From Pogostemon cablin (Eukaryota > Streptophyta > Magnoliopsida > Lamiales > Lamiaceae): DNA of 64,000 nucleotides. The notes below the pieces were generated by a model, which ran no database searches, was not told the origin of the DNA, and saw only the letters and a program-made list of their open reading frames with translations. The DNA lies in NCBI GenBank assembly GCA_023678885.1, contig CM042979.1:21815513-21879512 (forward strand), in the 5' to 3' direction. A program made the position numbers and the translations under genes. Within the stretch, counting starts at the first letter, position 1; each line of letters begins with the position of its first letter. Shown in pieces: positions 33,514-46,672 of the stretch.

Positions 33514-34882
33514 CGACATTAATTATTTGTGATACCCGAGCTTCTCACTACTCATGTGTCAATATAATTTAATTTGTGTTATGTGAATTTTTATTATAAT
33601 GTGATAATTACGTTATGATTATGTGGTAATTATTTATACATGTTATTTGTCTGTATTTTTATTCGATACACCTGTGATAATAATAGTGACATATTATTAT
33701 TATGTAATAATTATGTGACAATTATGTGGTAATTGTCTTTACATTTTATTAATCTTTGTATTTTTATTTGACACATTCGTGATAATAATAGTGACAATAT
33801 GTGAATATATGTGAGCATAAATATTTACGTGCATTAATTTGAATATATATAATTAAATTGTTTTATTTGTATAAAGATACTATTCCTTAATTATTAAGTA
33901 TCACACGTGTTTTCATAATAATAATAGTGGTGAGAAAATATACACGTATATGTATTAATTTATAAATGTATTATGTCTTAGTTATTAAGTATTGCACGTA
34001 TATTTGTAATGGATAATAATAATAATAATAATAATAATAAAAGGAGATAAATAGTAGGGGGATAAGTTTTGTTTGTGGTGATTACCCACCTACGTGGCAA
34101 TTACCTCATTTGAGATAGAAAGTAGGAGACGTGTAATGTTTAAAAAAAATCTACTTACTAAATGTAGTAACTTACTATATAAATAGTAAGTAGTTGATAA
34201 GGTTGATAAGGGCCGACTTACCTCAAACTTGGCCATTTATATAAACCCTTTAAAGGGTTGATTTGTGAGAAGCATCAGTGGCTGCATGCAAAAAAAAAAA
34301 GGAGAGAGAAAGAGAGTGAAGGAGAGAGGAGAGAAAAGGAAGGAAGAAAAAGGGTGTGTCAGAACGGGAAGGAAGGGATTAATTATCATTTTTCACTTGG
34401 TGTATATTATTGTGGGATTTCAAGTAGTAAAGGTCCAATTACAATGCATAAACATATTATGTGTGAATTATTTGTGATTATTTGGTGAATATTATCTTGT
34501 GAATTATTTATGATTAATTTGGAATATAAGTGGTAAACTTATATGTTTAAAGTAAGTAGAAGTCCAACTACAATGCATAAATATGCTGTTTGTGAATTAT
34601 TTGTGATTAATATGTGATAATTATGTTATGGATTATTTGTGATTAATTTAATTACGTTATGAATTATTTGGGATTAATTTGTGATACAAGCTATGGGTTT
34701 ATGTGATTTGGGGAAAGTATGGTTCGTATTCAACAATATTATTTGTAAATTATTTGTGATAAATTTGCAACACAAGTTGTGGATTTATGTGATTTGAAAT
34801 AATATCATTGTCCTATATAGATTTGTGTTAACAGAAACTGTTGAATATAAAGCTGTATGATTTGAGAAGATATTATTTATAA

Positions 34883-35037
34883 GGATCTGTGTGATTCGAG
34901 ATGAAGTTGTTATTCTAAAAAGGGATCGTGTGATCCAAGGTGAAGTTGTTATTCTATAAATGGACTTATGTGATTGGGGTGAAGTTGTTGTTTCAGAAGT
35001 GGATTTGTGTGAATTGAAGTTAAGTTGTTGCTTTATT
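34883..35037 (+). repeat. ~40-bp tandem repeat, four units
   Basis: Units start at 34883, 34923, 34963 and 35001 and share GGAT...GTGTGAT...GAAGTTGTT. Imperfect copies. Confidence 0.75.
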
Positions 35038-35186
35038 GTGATTAAATGTTGATATTGATGTCGTAAATTGTTTATGATGCATATTTAATTGCCCTGGTTG
35101 CATACTATACATAATCATGAAAAGTGTTTTCCCCAAAATTAATAAGATACTAATGGTGTGTGCGGCCACTATATATGCATCTTTGC

Positions 35187-35352
35187 CAGGGTTTGGAAAA
35201 ATCATTCCCGACACTTTATTCAAGGTTGGAAAAAAATCGTTCCCAAAAGTTTATTCGGGGTTTGGAAAAATTGTCCCCAATACTCTATCAGGGTTTGGAA
35301 AAATATTCCCGGCACTATATTCAGGGATTAAAAAAATCAATCCGACACTCTG
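35187..35352 (+). repeat. ~34-bp tandem repeat, about five units
   Basis: Units start at 35187, 35221, 35256, 35289 and 35321, each with CAGGGTTTGGAAAAAT followed by a TTCCC...CACT phrase. Divergence rises in the last unit. Confidence 0.8.
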
Positions 35353-37179
35353 TGTGTCTATTGAGCTCATTTGGGGTGCATATCATAAGTGTGTCGTGGG
35401 GATCCCGCAACGTGAATAGTTTTCAAAATAAAAGAGACCAACTAGAAAAATTAAGAAATAGGTGATAGAAAAATAAATGCATTTTCCTGCACTATCATGC
35501 ATGATTTCTACTTAATGAGATTTTTGTCTCACTAGTTTATGCATTGTAGGTGAGCTTATTGATGATTGAGTATGTGGTGTGTTGTCCAAGCTGTGGAGCT
35601 CCTTCAGGGTTTTGATCGGATGTACATAGATGACGACATGTTGGGCTAGGCCATGGGTTTATTTTGTTTTCATTGATGTTTTGTTATGTAATATAATAAG
35701 TATTGTTACAAGTTTGTGTGGATTAATGTGGTGTCAGAAACTGCTAACGTACGTATGACAGACTATGATTTCTGTAAGACACACAAACTTGGGTAACGTA
35801 CTTAATATCAAATAATGGTATACACTTAGGTGCAATTAATATGTATCCTCCCTAACGGAGTCACTGTTATTAAATTACACGGCTAAAGGACAACCACTGT
35901 TAATCATTGAGTCATAAGGTTAATTATGACGCATGGAATTAATGGCTAAAACCTTCTCTTGCAAATGTTAGGATTTGTATACGTCCACACTAACGTGGCA
36001 TGCAAATTCACAGTGCTTGAGATGTCGGTGAATTTATTTTATATTGTTTATTGAGGGAATCAATATAAAATTTAAATTCGAAGAGTTTGATCGTCGTATT
36101 TATTTACTTGATTCTCTGAATTTTTGAATAGTTTATTTCACTTATTGTTAACTAAAAGAAAATATATTTACTTTTCCAAAATATATGATTAGAAAAGAAT
36201 CTTGGTTTTAATTCTTACTGCTTAGAAAAATTAGAATGTGTTCTTACTTTGGATGCCTTCTGATGCCTATTTAAATATTTAGTGAAGAGGTGAGAGGTTC
36301 ATAGAAATATGATGTTCTCATGCGACTCTTCGCATACTTGAGTAAGTTAGAAAGGCAAGAGGTCATGGTTAACTTGATGAATAAATTGAAAATACTTGGA
36401 ATAGAAATTGAAGGGGAAACCTAGCTAAATTTATTTTCATAGTTTGCCTTAAGGTTTTGAGCAAGTTTCACCTGAATTACAAAAGATTATATACGGTGGG
36501 AAACTTCTGATAAAACATGTGGCGAAGAAAAACCAATTTCATCAAGATGTGAACAAGGTTAGTTTCTTATTCACTAGTTGTTGAAGCATGATTAATAATG
36601 GCATCTCCTGACACGTTGTGTGAAGATACCAGAATCTCTAAATGTCTACAACTAAGTGAGGATGAGATTACTAAGTACATGGGTAAAGCTACAAGAGTAG
36701 TGGCTGTTGCAGTGGGAGTTGTTTATTTATCTTATGATATGAATGAACATTTGATTAAGAGAAATTGACTTTATGTACGTTTTCATAGAAAAAAATTCAT
36801 TTCGGTTTCTATGAATTTACGGATGGATACTCTATTTCATTTAAATAACATGATCATTATAATGAAGGATGTAGCTATAATTTGTTATGGTATATTAGTG
36901 ACAATTTTACACTCTTAAATCGTGTTTATTCCACGGATGCAACAAATAGTAATTAACAATGCATTTTCTAATATTAGTAAGAGAAAGAAATCTTCGGAGA
37001 TGAACTAAACATACTTTTGGCATCTAAGACTAGATCATTTTACTTAAGTATGATTCGAAAGTTGATAGCCGATGGACCCTGAGGTTTGTTGGAAGTGGAA
37101 ACTATCGAACTTGTGAGTCTTACTTGGAAGTGAAAATGATTAATTGCCTATACAAGGCAAAGGGGTATATAGCCATGAA

Positions 37180-37740
37180 AAGATATGTTGGAAATGGTTC
37201 ATTCTTATTTAAGTGATCCTAAGATTATCCTGGCGAGAGGTGATTATTAATATTCATCATTTTATTTGACAATTATTCTAGAAACAAGATATATTTATTT
37301 GATGCACTGCAAGTCTGAGTACTTTGGTTAATTCAAGGAGTATATGGATGATGCGGTGAGGCGTCATGGAAAATATATCAAGTCATTGCGATTTAATCAT
37401 GGTGGCGAGCACTTCTTAGGATAGTTAGGAGCTATTAATCAGAGGATGAGATGTAATCTTAATTGGATATACCGAGCATACCCCAGCTGGAAGGTTTGAC
37501 GGAAAGAAGGAATATGACTCTTATGGAAATGGTTAGATGAATGATGAATTATTTGGAATTACTAAATTTATTTTATGAGTATGCCATGGAAATAGCATGA
37601 CATATGAGTTTGTCTGTTTGTGGGGTATCCTAGAAAAATGAAGGGTGATTTATTTAATAGTCTAAAAGATCAGAAAATGATTATTAACATGAACACTAGG
37701 TTTTGGGAAAGGACTATGTAATAAATTACAAATCCATGTG
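37180..37740 (+). pseudogene. Copia C integrase remnant
   Basis: SLRFNHGGEHFLG followed by TAG (37422-37424), then PQLEGLTERRNMTLMEM, with the catalytic Glu kept. YAMEIA is then followed directly by VCLWGILEK/YPRKMKGD-like text. It thus carries the same Asn substitution (37395-37397), stop and deletion as copy A, although overall it is far more diverged. Confidence 0.75.
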
Positions 37741-37899
37741 TAAGTTGCTCTAAAGGTGTGAGAAGGGAAACACAAATTTAAGTACCAAGACTACAAGAGG
37801 ATATACCATAAGTAAACTGTATCGCGTGTCACGTCTGATACACAATTGCATGTAGTGCCTTTGTCGTAGTGGGAGGATTATTTTACAACACGATAGATT

Positions 37900-39389
37900 T
37901 ATGTTTTGGGAGAGTCGTGAGACTTGGTCCCTAGTAAACATGAAATCGGCCCATGGACACAACAAAGCACTACGTGATCGAAATGCGGCTTCTTTGCAAG
38001 TTGCAATGGATTCAAAATCATCTCTGGGAGCTTGTAGAACCATCAAATGGTGTAAAAGCCATTAGATGTGTGGCTCTACAAAATTAAAAGAGGATCGATC
38101 ACATTATGTCGATCTGAATTCTTTTATTTGTTGCTGCTCATATTAAATATGAGATACAGTAAATAGATGTCAAGACAGAATTCCTGAATGGAAGCCTTGA
38201 GGAAAACATCTATGTATAGCAACCAGAATAATTCATTGCATAGAGCTAAGAGCGTTTTGAGTGTAAGCTTAAAAGTATCCATCAATAGACTAAAGCAAGC
38301 TTCAAAATCATGTAACATCCGTTTTGATAAGAAAATCCAGTCATATGGATTTAATCAATGCTCGGATGGGTTTTGTGTATTGAAAAGAGCGACAGAAACG
38401 TGGTGGTATTTCTTGTAGGTACGTAGATGGTATCTTGCTCATTGGAGATAATGACAGAGTATTGTCTGGTGTATGAGTATGGTTAATAAAGAAGTATGAA
38501 ATGAAGGATTTGAGAGATGCAAAATATATCCTTGCGATCATGGTAATAAAGATCATAAGATAGGATATTGTGCTTATCTCGAGCTCCATGTAATTGATAC
38601 AATCCTTACTCATTTTAGCATGTGACTTTATCTAAGGATTTGTGTCTTAGGACACGAAATAAGATAAAATAGATAAATGCGGTTCCCTGTGCTTCGGCAA
38701 TAAGGAAGCTTAATCTATGGAATGCTATGCACGAGATTGGATATCTGTTTTGCCTAAGGCATAATCAGTGGTTATCAAGGTAACTCGGAACAAGAATATT
38801 GAATTATCATAGGACATATTTGTAGTGCTAGAAGAGGACTGGAAATTATATGTAAGCTTACCAGAATAATTCATTACTTCTTAACAGTTACTTAGATTCA
38901 ATTTTTCAAATCATGGGGATAGCAGTAAATCCACCTCAAGGTTATATGTTTAGTGGAAGTTGAGCCATATTATGGAGGAGTGTTATATAGAAATATATTT
39001 TGGACTCCACCATGGAAAAATGATAATATTGGAGCCTTGTGGGAGCCAAGGTATCTGTATGGTTCTAGAAACATTGTAATGGTCTTAGATGTGATTCTGA
39101 GTTTATCCAAGGTTATCATATTTTATTATGATAATAATGGTGTAGTAGCAAACTTGAAGGAATCACGAGCCCATAAAGGAATTGAACACAATGAGAGCAA
39201 GTACTACCTGATACGAGAAATTATATGATGAGGGAAAGGTTGTTGTTGCCTAGATTGCATCGGATGATAACCTAGTAATCCATTTACAAGGACCTTAAGG
39301 CGAAGCTTTTAATGGTCAAGTAGTGGGAGTGAGAATCAGATGTATGGCAGCAAATATGGCAGCATAGTCTTTTAGTATAAGAGGGAGAG
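37900..39389 (+). pseudogene. Copia C RT and RNase H remnant
   Basis: The RT active site reads YVDGILLIGD (about 38420-38450). The RNase H tail (38953-39228) includes LWEPRYLYGSRNIVMVLDVI, FYYDNNGVVANLKESRAHK and GIEHNESKYYLIREII. The polypurine-like tract AAGAGGGAGAG precedes the LTR start at 39390. Frames are broken throughout. Confidence 0.78.
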
Positions 39390-39671
39390 TGTTGGATTAT
39401 ATACTAAAAGTCTAGCTTTTTGTATGAACAATGATTAGACAATATTTGAAATGAGAATCATGTGATCAAACATTTACAATTATCTATCATTGCAGAAGTC
39501 CATTTACTTTACATTGTAGATAATATGGTATGCAGCGTCACACGGAATATCATATTATTGGCTCCTTATAAAGTATAAACAGATGTTCACAGTCGAGATA
39601 GACGGGGACTATATATCGGTATGGTTGTAGTGTGATTTAGCGTTAGTCTATCTTGTGTATTGAGCAGGACC

Positions 39672-41788
39672 ATATTTTTATACTCTAAAAACATGTTCTC
39701 CAATAATTTTTCATGTCTAATAACTAATTTGACCATAAAAATGTAATGAAAAAGCTCACTTCAAGGAGTTCTTGACCTGACTCATGGAGTAGAATAAGCT
39801 CTGCACTTTGACTTTTCAGTGACTCTATGGCGCAAGCTACCTAGCATTTTTGTACTCTTAAAACATGTTTTTTAACTATATTCTCATGTCTAATAACTAG
39901 TTTGACCATAAATATGGCAAGAAAATGCTCACATCAAGGAGTTCTTGACCAGGCTCACAGAGTAGGATAAGCTCTGCACTATGAGTTTTTAGTGACACAT
40001 TGGGGCAAGCTTCCTAGCATTTTTATACTCCAAAAATATGTTTTCCAAATATATTCTCATATATAATAACTAATTACACCATAAAATAGCAAGAAAATGC
40101 TCACTTCAAGGAGTTCTTGACCTAAGCTCACAGAGTATAATTAGCTCTACACAGTGAGTTTTTATTGACTCTATGACGCAAACTTTCAAGTATTTTTATA
40201 CTACAAAAACATGTTCCCCAACTATATTTTTGTATATAATAACTAGTTTGTCCGTAAAAATGGTAAGAAAATGCTCACTTCAAGGAGTTCTTGACCTGAC
40301 TCACAGAGTAGAATTAGCTCTTCACTTTGACTTTTCAGTGACTCTATGGCGCAAGCTTCCTAGCATTCTTATACTCTTAAAATATATTCTCTAACTATAT
40401 CCTCATGTCTAATAACTAATTTGACTATAAAAATGGCAAGGAAATGCTCACTTGAAGGAGTTCTTGACCTGGCTCACGGAGTAGAATAAGCTATGAACTG
40501 TGAATTTCTAATAACCCTATGGCGCAAACTTCCAAGAATTTTTATACTATGAAAAAATGTTCTAAAACTATATTCTCATGTTTAATAATTAAATATTTGA
40601 CCATAAAAAGATGAGAAAATACTCACTTCAAGTTTTTGACCATGCTCATAGAGTAGAATAAGCTCTACACTATGGGTTTTTAGTGACTCTATGACGCAAG
40701 GTTCCTAGCATTTTTGTACTTTATAAACATGTTCTAAAACTATTTTTTCATGTCTAATAACTAATTTGACCATAAAAATGGCAAGAAAATGCTCATTTCA
40801 AGGGTTTTTAACATGGCTCACGGAGTATAATAATCTCTCTACTTTTCCTTTTCAGTGACTCTATGTTGCAAGTTTCATAGCATTTTTATACTTATAAAAC
40901 ATACCTAACTATATTCTCATGTCTAATATCTAATTTTACCATAAAAATGGTAAGGAAATGCTCACTTTAAGGAGTTCTTGACCTGGCTAACATAGTAGAA
41001 TCTGCTTTGCACTTTTACTTTTTAGTGACTCTATGGCTCAAGCTTCCTAGCCTTTTTAAACCCTAAAAACATGTTCTCTAACTATATTTTAATGTCTCAT
41101 AACTAATTTGACCATAAAAATGGCTAGAAAATGCTCTCTTTAAGTAGTTCTTGACCTGGGTCACAGAGTAAAATAAGCTTTGCACTGTGTGTTTTTAGTG
41201 ACCCTATGGCGCAAGCTTTCTAGAATTTTTATACTCTAAAAAAATGTTCATCAACTATATTCTCATGTCTAATAACTAATTTGACCATAAAAATAGCAGC
41301 AAAATGCTCACTTATAGGAGTTCTTGACCCGGCTCATGGAGTAGAATAAGCTCTGCAATGTGAGTTTTTAATGACCCTATGGCGCAAGCTTCTTAGCATT
41401 TTTATACTTTGAAAACATGTTCTCTAACTATATTCTCATGTATAATAACTAATTTGACCATAAAAATGGAAAGAAAATGCTCACATCAAGGAGTTCTTGA
41501 CCTGACTCACTGAATAGAATCAGCTCTCAACTTTGACTTTTTAGTGACTCTATGGAGCTAGCTTCCTAGCATTTTATACTCATAAACATTTTATCTAACT
41601 ATATTCTCATGTCTAATAACTAATTTGACCATAAAATGGTAACAAAATGCTAACATAAAGGAGTTCTTAACTTGGCTCACAGAGTAAAATCAGCTCTGCA
41701 CTGTGAGTTTTTAATGACTCTATGGCTCAAGCTTTCAGGAATTTTTATACTCCGAAAATATGTTCTCCAACTATATTCTCATATATAA
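39672..41788 (+). repeat. 173-bp satellite array S1 (forward orientation)
   Basis: About 12 tandem monomers. The phrase TCAAGGAGTTCTTGACC recurs at 39761, 39934, 40106 and 40280 (spacing 172-174 bp) and onward. Each monomer also holds an ATGTTCTCCAACTATATTCTC-like segment and ACTAATTTGACCATAAAAAT. Monomers are diverged from each other. No gene; short open frames inside are repeat translations. Confidence 0.95.
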
Positions 41789-41931
41789 GTATTTTAATGT
41801 TTCCAATCCCTTATTAAATAAAAAATACTCCGCACATATATTTCAATGCTTCTAAACTGTATTGGCCATTCAAATGACATAAGATTACTTGTATTATTAT
41901 GTTTTTGAAAGTTCAAGAAAAATCCTTATTC
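41789..41931. other. Unique spacer at the satellite orientation switch
   Basis: About 143 bp without the satellite motif separate the two opposed arrays. An 8-bp inverted repeat (AGTATTTT at 41788-41795, AAAATACT at 41822-41829) lies at the left edge. No known element is recognised. Confidence 0.7.
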
Positions 41932-44900
41932 CTTGAAGTGAGCATTTTCTTGCTATTTTTTTGGTCAAATTAGATATTATACATGAGTATATAGTTGGAG
42001 AACATGTTTTCAGAGTATATAACTACTACGAAGCTTGCACCATGGAGTCAATAAAAACAAACATTGTAGAGATGATTCTACTCCGTGAGCCAGGTCAAGA
42101 ACTCCTTGAAGTGAGCATTTTCTTTCCATTTTTATGGTCAAATTTGTTACTAGACATGAGAATATAGTTGGAGAACATGTTTTCAAAGTATAAAAATGTT
42201 AGGAAGCTTGCGCCTTAGAGTCACTAAAAAGTCAAAGTGTGGAGCAGATTCTACTCCGTGAGCCAGGTCAAGAACTCTTTGAAGTGAACATTTTCTTGCC
42301 ATTTATATGGTCAAATTAGTTATTAGACATGAGAATTTAGTTGGAGAACATGTTTAAAAAGTATAAAAATGCTAGAAAGCTTGCGCCAGCTTGCGCCATA
42401 GCGTCACTAAAAAGTAAAAGTGCAGTGCTGATTCTACTCCGTGAGCCAGGTCAAGAACACCTTGAAGTGAGCATTTTTGTGCCATTTTTACGGTCAAATT
42501 AGTTATTAGACATGAGAATATAGGTGGAGAACATGTTTTTAGAGTATAAAAATGCTAGGAAGCTTGCGCAATAGAGTCACTAAAAAGTCAAAGTGCAGAG
42601 CTTATTCTACCCCGTGAGCCACGTCAAAAACTCCTTGAAGTGAGCATTTTCTTGTCATTTTTATGGTCAAATTAGTTATTAGACATGAGAATATAGTTGG
42701 AGAACATGTTTTCAGAGTATAAAAATGCTAGGAAGCTTGCACCGTGGAGTCACAAAAAACTCACAGTGTAGAACAAATTCTACTCCGTGAGCCAGGTCAA
42801 GAACTCCTTGAAGTGAACATTGTCTTGCCATTTTTATGGTCAAATTAATTATTAGACATGAGAATATAGTTGGAGAACATGTTTTAAGAGTATACAAATG
42901 CTAGGAAACTTGCACCATATAGTCACTAAAAATTCACAGCGCAGAGCATATTCTACTCCGTGAGCCAGGTCAAGAACTCCTTAAAATGAGCATTTTATTG
43001 CCATTTTTATGGTCAAATTAGTTATTAGACATGAAAATATAGTTGGAGAATATTTTTTCAGAGTATAATAACTCTAGGAAGCTGGCACCGTAGAGTCACT
43101 AAAAAGTCAAAGTGCAGAGATGATTATATTCCGTGAGCCAGATCATTTACTCCTTGAAGTGAGCATTTTCTTGCCATTTTTATGGTCAAATTAATTATTA
43201 CATGAGAATATAGTTGGAGAACATGTTTTAAGGGTATACAAATGCTAGGAAACTTGCACCATATAGTCATTAAAAACTCACAACACAGAGCATATTCTAC
43301 TCCGTGGGCCTGGTTAAGAACTCCTTGAAATGAGCATTTTATTGCCATTTTTATGGTCAAATTAATTATTAGACATGAGAATATAGTAGGAGAATATGTT
43401 TTCAGAGTATAAAAATGCTAGGAAGCTTGCATCATAGAGTCACTAAAAAGTCAAAGTGCAAAGATGATTCTACTCCGTGAGCTAGGTCAAGAACTCCTTG
43501 ATGTGAGCATTTTCTTGCCATTTTTATTGTCACATTAGATATTATACATGAGTATATAGTTGGAGAACATGTTTTCAGAGTATATAAATACTACGAAGCT
43601 TGCGCCATAGAGTCAATAAAAACAAACAGTGCAGAGATGATTCTATTCTAGGAGCCAGGTCAAGAACTCCTTGAAGTGAGCATTTTCTTACCATTTTTAT
43701 GGTCAAATTAGTTACTAGACATGAGAATATAGTTGGAGAACATGTTTTCAAAATATAAAAATGCAAGGAAGCTTGCGCCTTAGAGTCATTAAAAAGTCAA
43801 AGTGCAGAGCAGATTCTACCCCATGAGCCAGGTCAAGAACTCTTTGAAGTGAATATTTTCTTGCTATTTTTATGGTCAAATTAGTTATTAGACATGAGAA
43901 TTTAGTTGAAGAACATTTATCAAAGTATAAAAATGCTAGGAATTTGGCACCATAGCGTCAATAAAAAGTAAAAGTGCAGTGCTGATTCTACTCCGTGAGC
44001 CAAGTCAAGAACACCTTGAAGTGAGCATTTTCGTGCCATTTTTACGGTCAAATTAGTTATTAGACATGAGAATATAGGTGGAGAATATGTTTTTAGAGTA
44101 TAAAAATGCTAGGAGGCTTGCGCAATAGAGTCACTAAAAAGTTAAAGTGCAGAGTTTATTCTACCCCGTGAGCCGTGTCAAGAACTCCTTGAAGTGAGCA
44201 TTTTCTTGTCATTTTAATGGGCAAATTAGTTATTAGACATGAGAATATAGTTGTAGAACATGTTTTCAGAGTATAAAAATGCTAGAAAGCTTGCACCGTA
44301 GAGTCACAAAAAACTCACAGTGTAGAGCAAATTCTTCTCCGTGAGCCAGGTCAAGAACTCCTTGAAGTGAACATTGTCTTGCCATTTTTATGGTCAAATT
44401 AATTATTAGACATGAGAATATAGTTGGAGAACATGTTTTAAGAGTATACAAATGCTAGGAAACTTACACCGTATAGTCACTAAAAACTCACAGCACAGAG
44501 CATATTCTACTCCGTAAGCTAGGTCAAGAACTCCTTGAAATGAGCATTTTATTGCCATTTTTACGGTCAAATTAGTTATTAGACATGAGAATATAGATGG
44601 ATAACATGTTTTCAGTGTATAAAAATGCTTGGAAGCTTGCGTTATAGAGTCACTAAAAAGTCAAAACGCAGATGATTCTACTCCGTGAGCCAGGTCAAGA
44701 ACTCCTTGATGTGAGCATTTTCTTGCCATTTTTTATGGTCAAATTAGTTATTATACATGAGTATATAGTTGGAGAACATTTCAGAGTATATAACTGCTAT
44801 GAAGCTTGCACCATATAGTCAATAAAAACAAACAGTGCAGGGATGATTCTACTCCGTGAGCCATATCAAGAACTCCTTGAAGTGAGCATTTTCTTGTCAT

Positions 44901-46672
44901 TTTATGGTCAAATTAGTTATTAGACATGAGAATATAGTTGTAGAACATGTTTACAAAGTATAAAAATTCTAGGAAGCTTGCGCCATAGAGTCACTAAAAA
45001 GTCAAAGTGCAGAACAGATTCTACTCCGTGAGCCAGGTCAAGAACTCTTTGAAGTGAACATTTTCTTGCCATTTTTATGGTCAAATTAGTTATTAGACAT
45101 GAGAATTTAGTTGGAGAATATGTTTTCAAAGAATAAAACTGCTATGAAGCTTGCGCCATAGCGTCACTAAAAAGTCTAAGTGCAGTGCTGATTCTACTCC
45201 ATGAGCCAGGTCAAGAACTCCTTGAAGTGAGAATTTTCTAGCCTTTTTTATGGTCAAATTAGTTATTAGACATGAGAATATAGTTGGAGAATATATTTTC
45301 AGAGTATAAAAATGCTAGGAAGCTTGCACTATAGAGTCACTAAAAAGTCAAAGTGCAGAGCTGATTCTACTCCGTTAGCCAAGTCAAGAAGTCCTTGAAG
45401 CGAGCATTTTCTTTCTATATTTATGGTCAAATTGGTTATTAGTCTTGCGAATATTATTGGATAATATATTTTTAGAGTATATAACTGCTATGAAACTTGC
45501 ACTTAGAGTCACTAAAATCTCACAGTGCAGAGTTGATTTTACTCCGTGTACCGGGTCAAGAACTACTTGAAGTAAGCATTTTCTAGCCATTTTTATGGTC
45601 AAATCAGTTATTAGTAATGAGAATATAGTTGGAGAATATGTTTTCATTGTATAAAAATGCTAGGAAGCTTACGCTTGTAGTCATAAAAAGTCAAAGTGCA
45701 GAGATGATTCTACTCCGTTAGCTAGGTCATGAAGTCCTTGAAGTGAGCATTTTCTTGCCATTTTTATGGTCAAATTAATTATTAGAAATGAGAATATAGT
45801 TGGAGAACATGTTTTCATAGTATAAAAATGCTAGGAAGCTTGCACCGTAGAGTCACTAAAAACTCACAGTGCAGAGCAGATTCTACTCCGTGAGCCAGGT
45901 CAAGAATTCCTTGAAGTGAGAATTTTCTTGCCATTTTTATGGTCTAATTAGTTATTAGACATGGGAATATAGTTGGAGAACATGTTTTCAAAGTATAAAA
46001 AAGATAGGAAGCTTGCGCAATAGAGTCACAAAAAGCAAAAGTGCAGAGCTTATTCTACTCCGTGAGCAACATCAAGAACTCCTTGAAGTGAGCATTTTCT
46101 TGTCATTTTTATGCTGAAATTAGTTATTAGACATGAGAATATAGTTGGAGAACATGTTTTTAGAGTATAAAAATGCTAGGAAGCTTGCACCGTAGAGTCA
46201 ATAAAAACTCATAGTGCAGAGCAAATTTTACTCCGTGAGCCAGGTCAAGAACTCTTTGAAGTGAATATTTTCTTGCCATTTTTATGGCCAAATCAGTTAT
46301 TAGACATGAGAATTTAGTTGGAGAACATGTTTTCAAAGTATAAAAATGCTAGGAAGCTTGCGCCATAGCGTCACTAAAAAGTAAAAGTGTAGTGCTGATT
46401 CTACTCCATGAGCCAGGTCAAGAACACCTTGAAGTGAGCATTTTCGTGCCATTTTTACGGCCAAATTATTTATTAGACATGATAATATAGGTGGAGAACA
46501 TATTTTTTGAGTATAAAAATGTTAGGAAGTTTGCGCAATAGAGTCACTAAAAAGTCAAAGTGCAGAGCTTATTCTACCCCGTGATCCACATCAAGAACTC
46601 CTTGATGTGAGCATTTTCTTATCATTTTTAATGTCAAATTAGTTATTAGACATGAGAATACAGTTGTAGAAC
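41932..46672 (-). repeat. 173-bp satellite array S2 (reverse orientation)
   Basis: About 27 monomers of the S1 family on the opposite strand. GCCAGGTCAAGAACTCC-type phrases recur at 173-bp steps (for example 42091, 42264, 42447 with a small local duplication, 42620, 42793, 42966). Variant monomers recur in a fixed order. The variant with CAATAAAAACAAACA appears at 42049, 43614 and 44820, that is, after 9 and 7 monomers. The array is interrupted at 46672 by copia R2. Confidence 0.95.

Larger units (their letters stand above)
33514..35772. other. AT-rich non-coding DNA with several short tandem repeats
   Basis: No convincing gene. Visible repeats are a ~103-bp duplicate (33621 and 33724), an (AAT)n microsatellite (34013-34038), a purine run (34294-34352), a ~127-bp duplicate (near 34423 and 34550), a ~40-bp unit four times (34883-35037) and a ~34-bp unit about five times (35187-35352). 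The 100-codon frame at 35117-35419 only translates the 34-bp repeat. The first few dozen bases after 33513 may be Athila leader. The rest may be the LTR or UTR of another element. Confidence 0.6.
35773..39672 (+). mobile_element. Ty1/copia element C, degenerate, both ends truncated
   Basis: Sequence resembles copy A from its leader (35773, matching about 25530) through protease/pre-integrase (36600-36800), integrase (37180-37740), RT (37900-38640), RNase H (38953-39228), polypurine tract and the start of the 3' LTR (39390). The LTR is cut at about 39672, where satellite begins. It is the most diverged copy of the family, with no 5' LTR or target duplication. Confidence 0.85.

Noticed and set aside
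35117..35419. A 100-codon frame with repeated GFGKI(I/V)P motifs
   Set aside because: It follows from the ~34-bp DNA repeat in AT-rich non-coding DNA. A second frame over the same bases is equally open and the unit is not a stable multiple of three.
42712..45647. Many 60-90 codon minus-strand frames reading KTCSPTIFSCLI..LTIKMARKCSLQGVLDLAHGV
   Set aside because: They are translations of the 173-bp satellite monomer, repeat with its period and lack any start or gene context.
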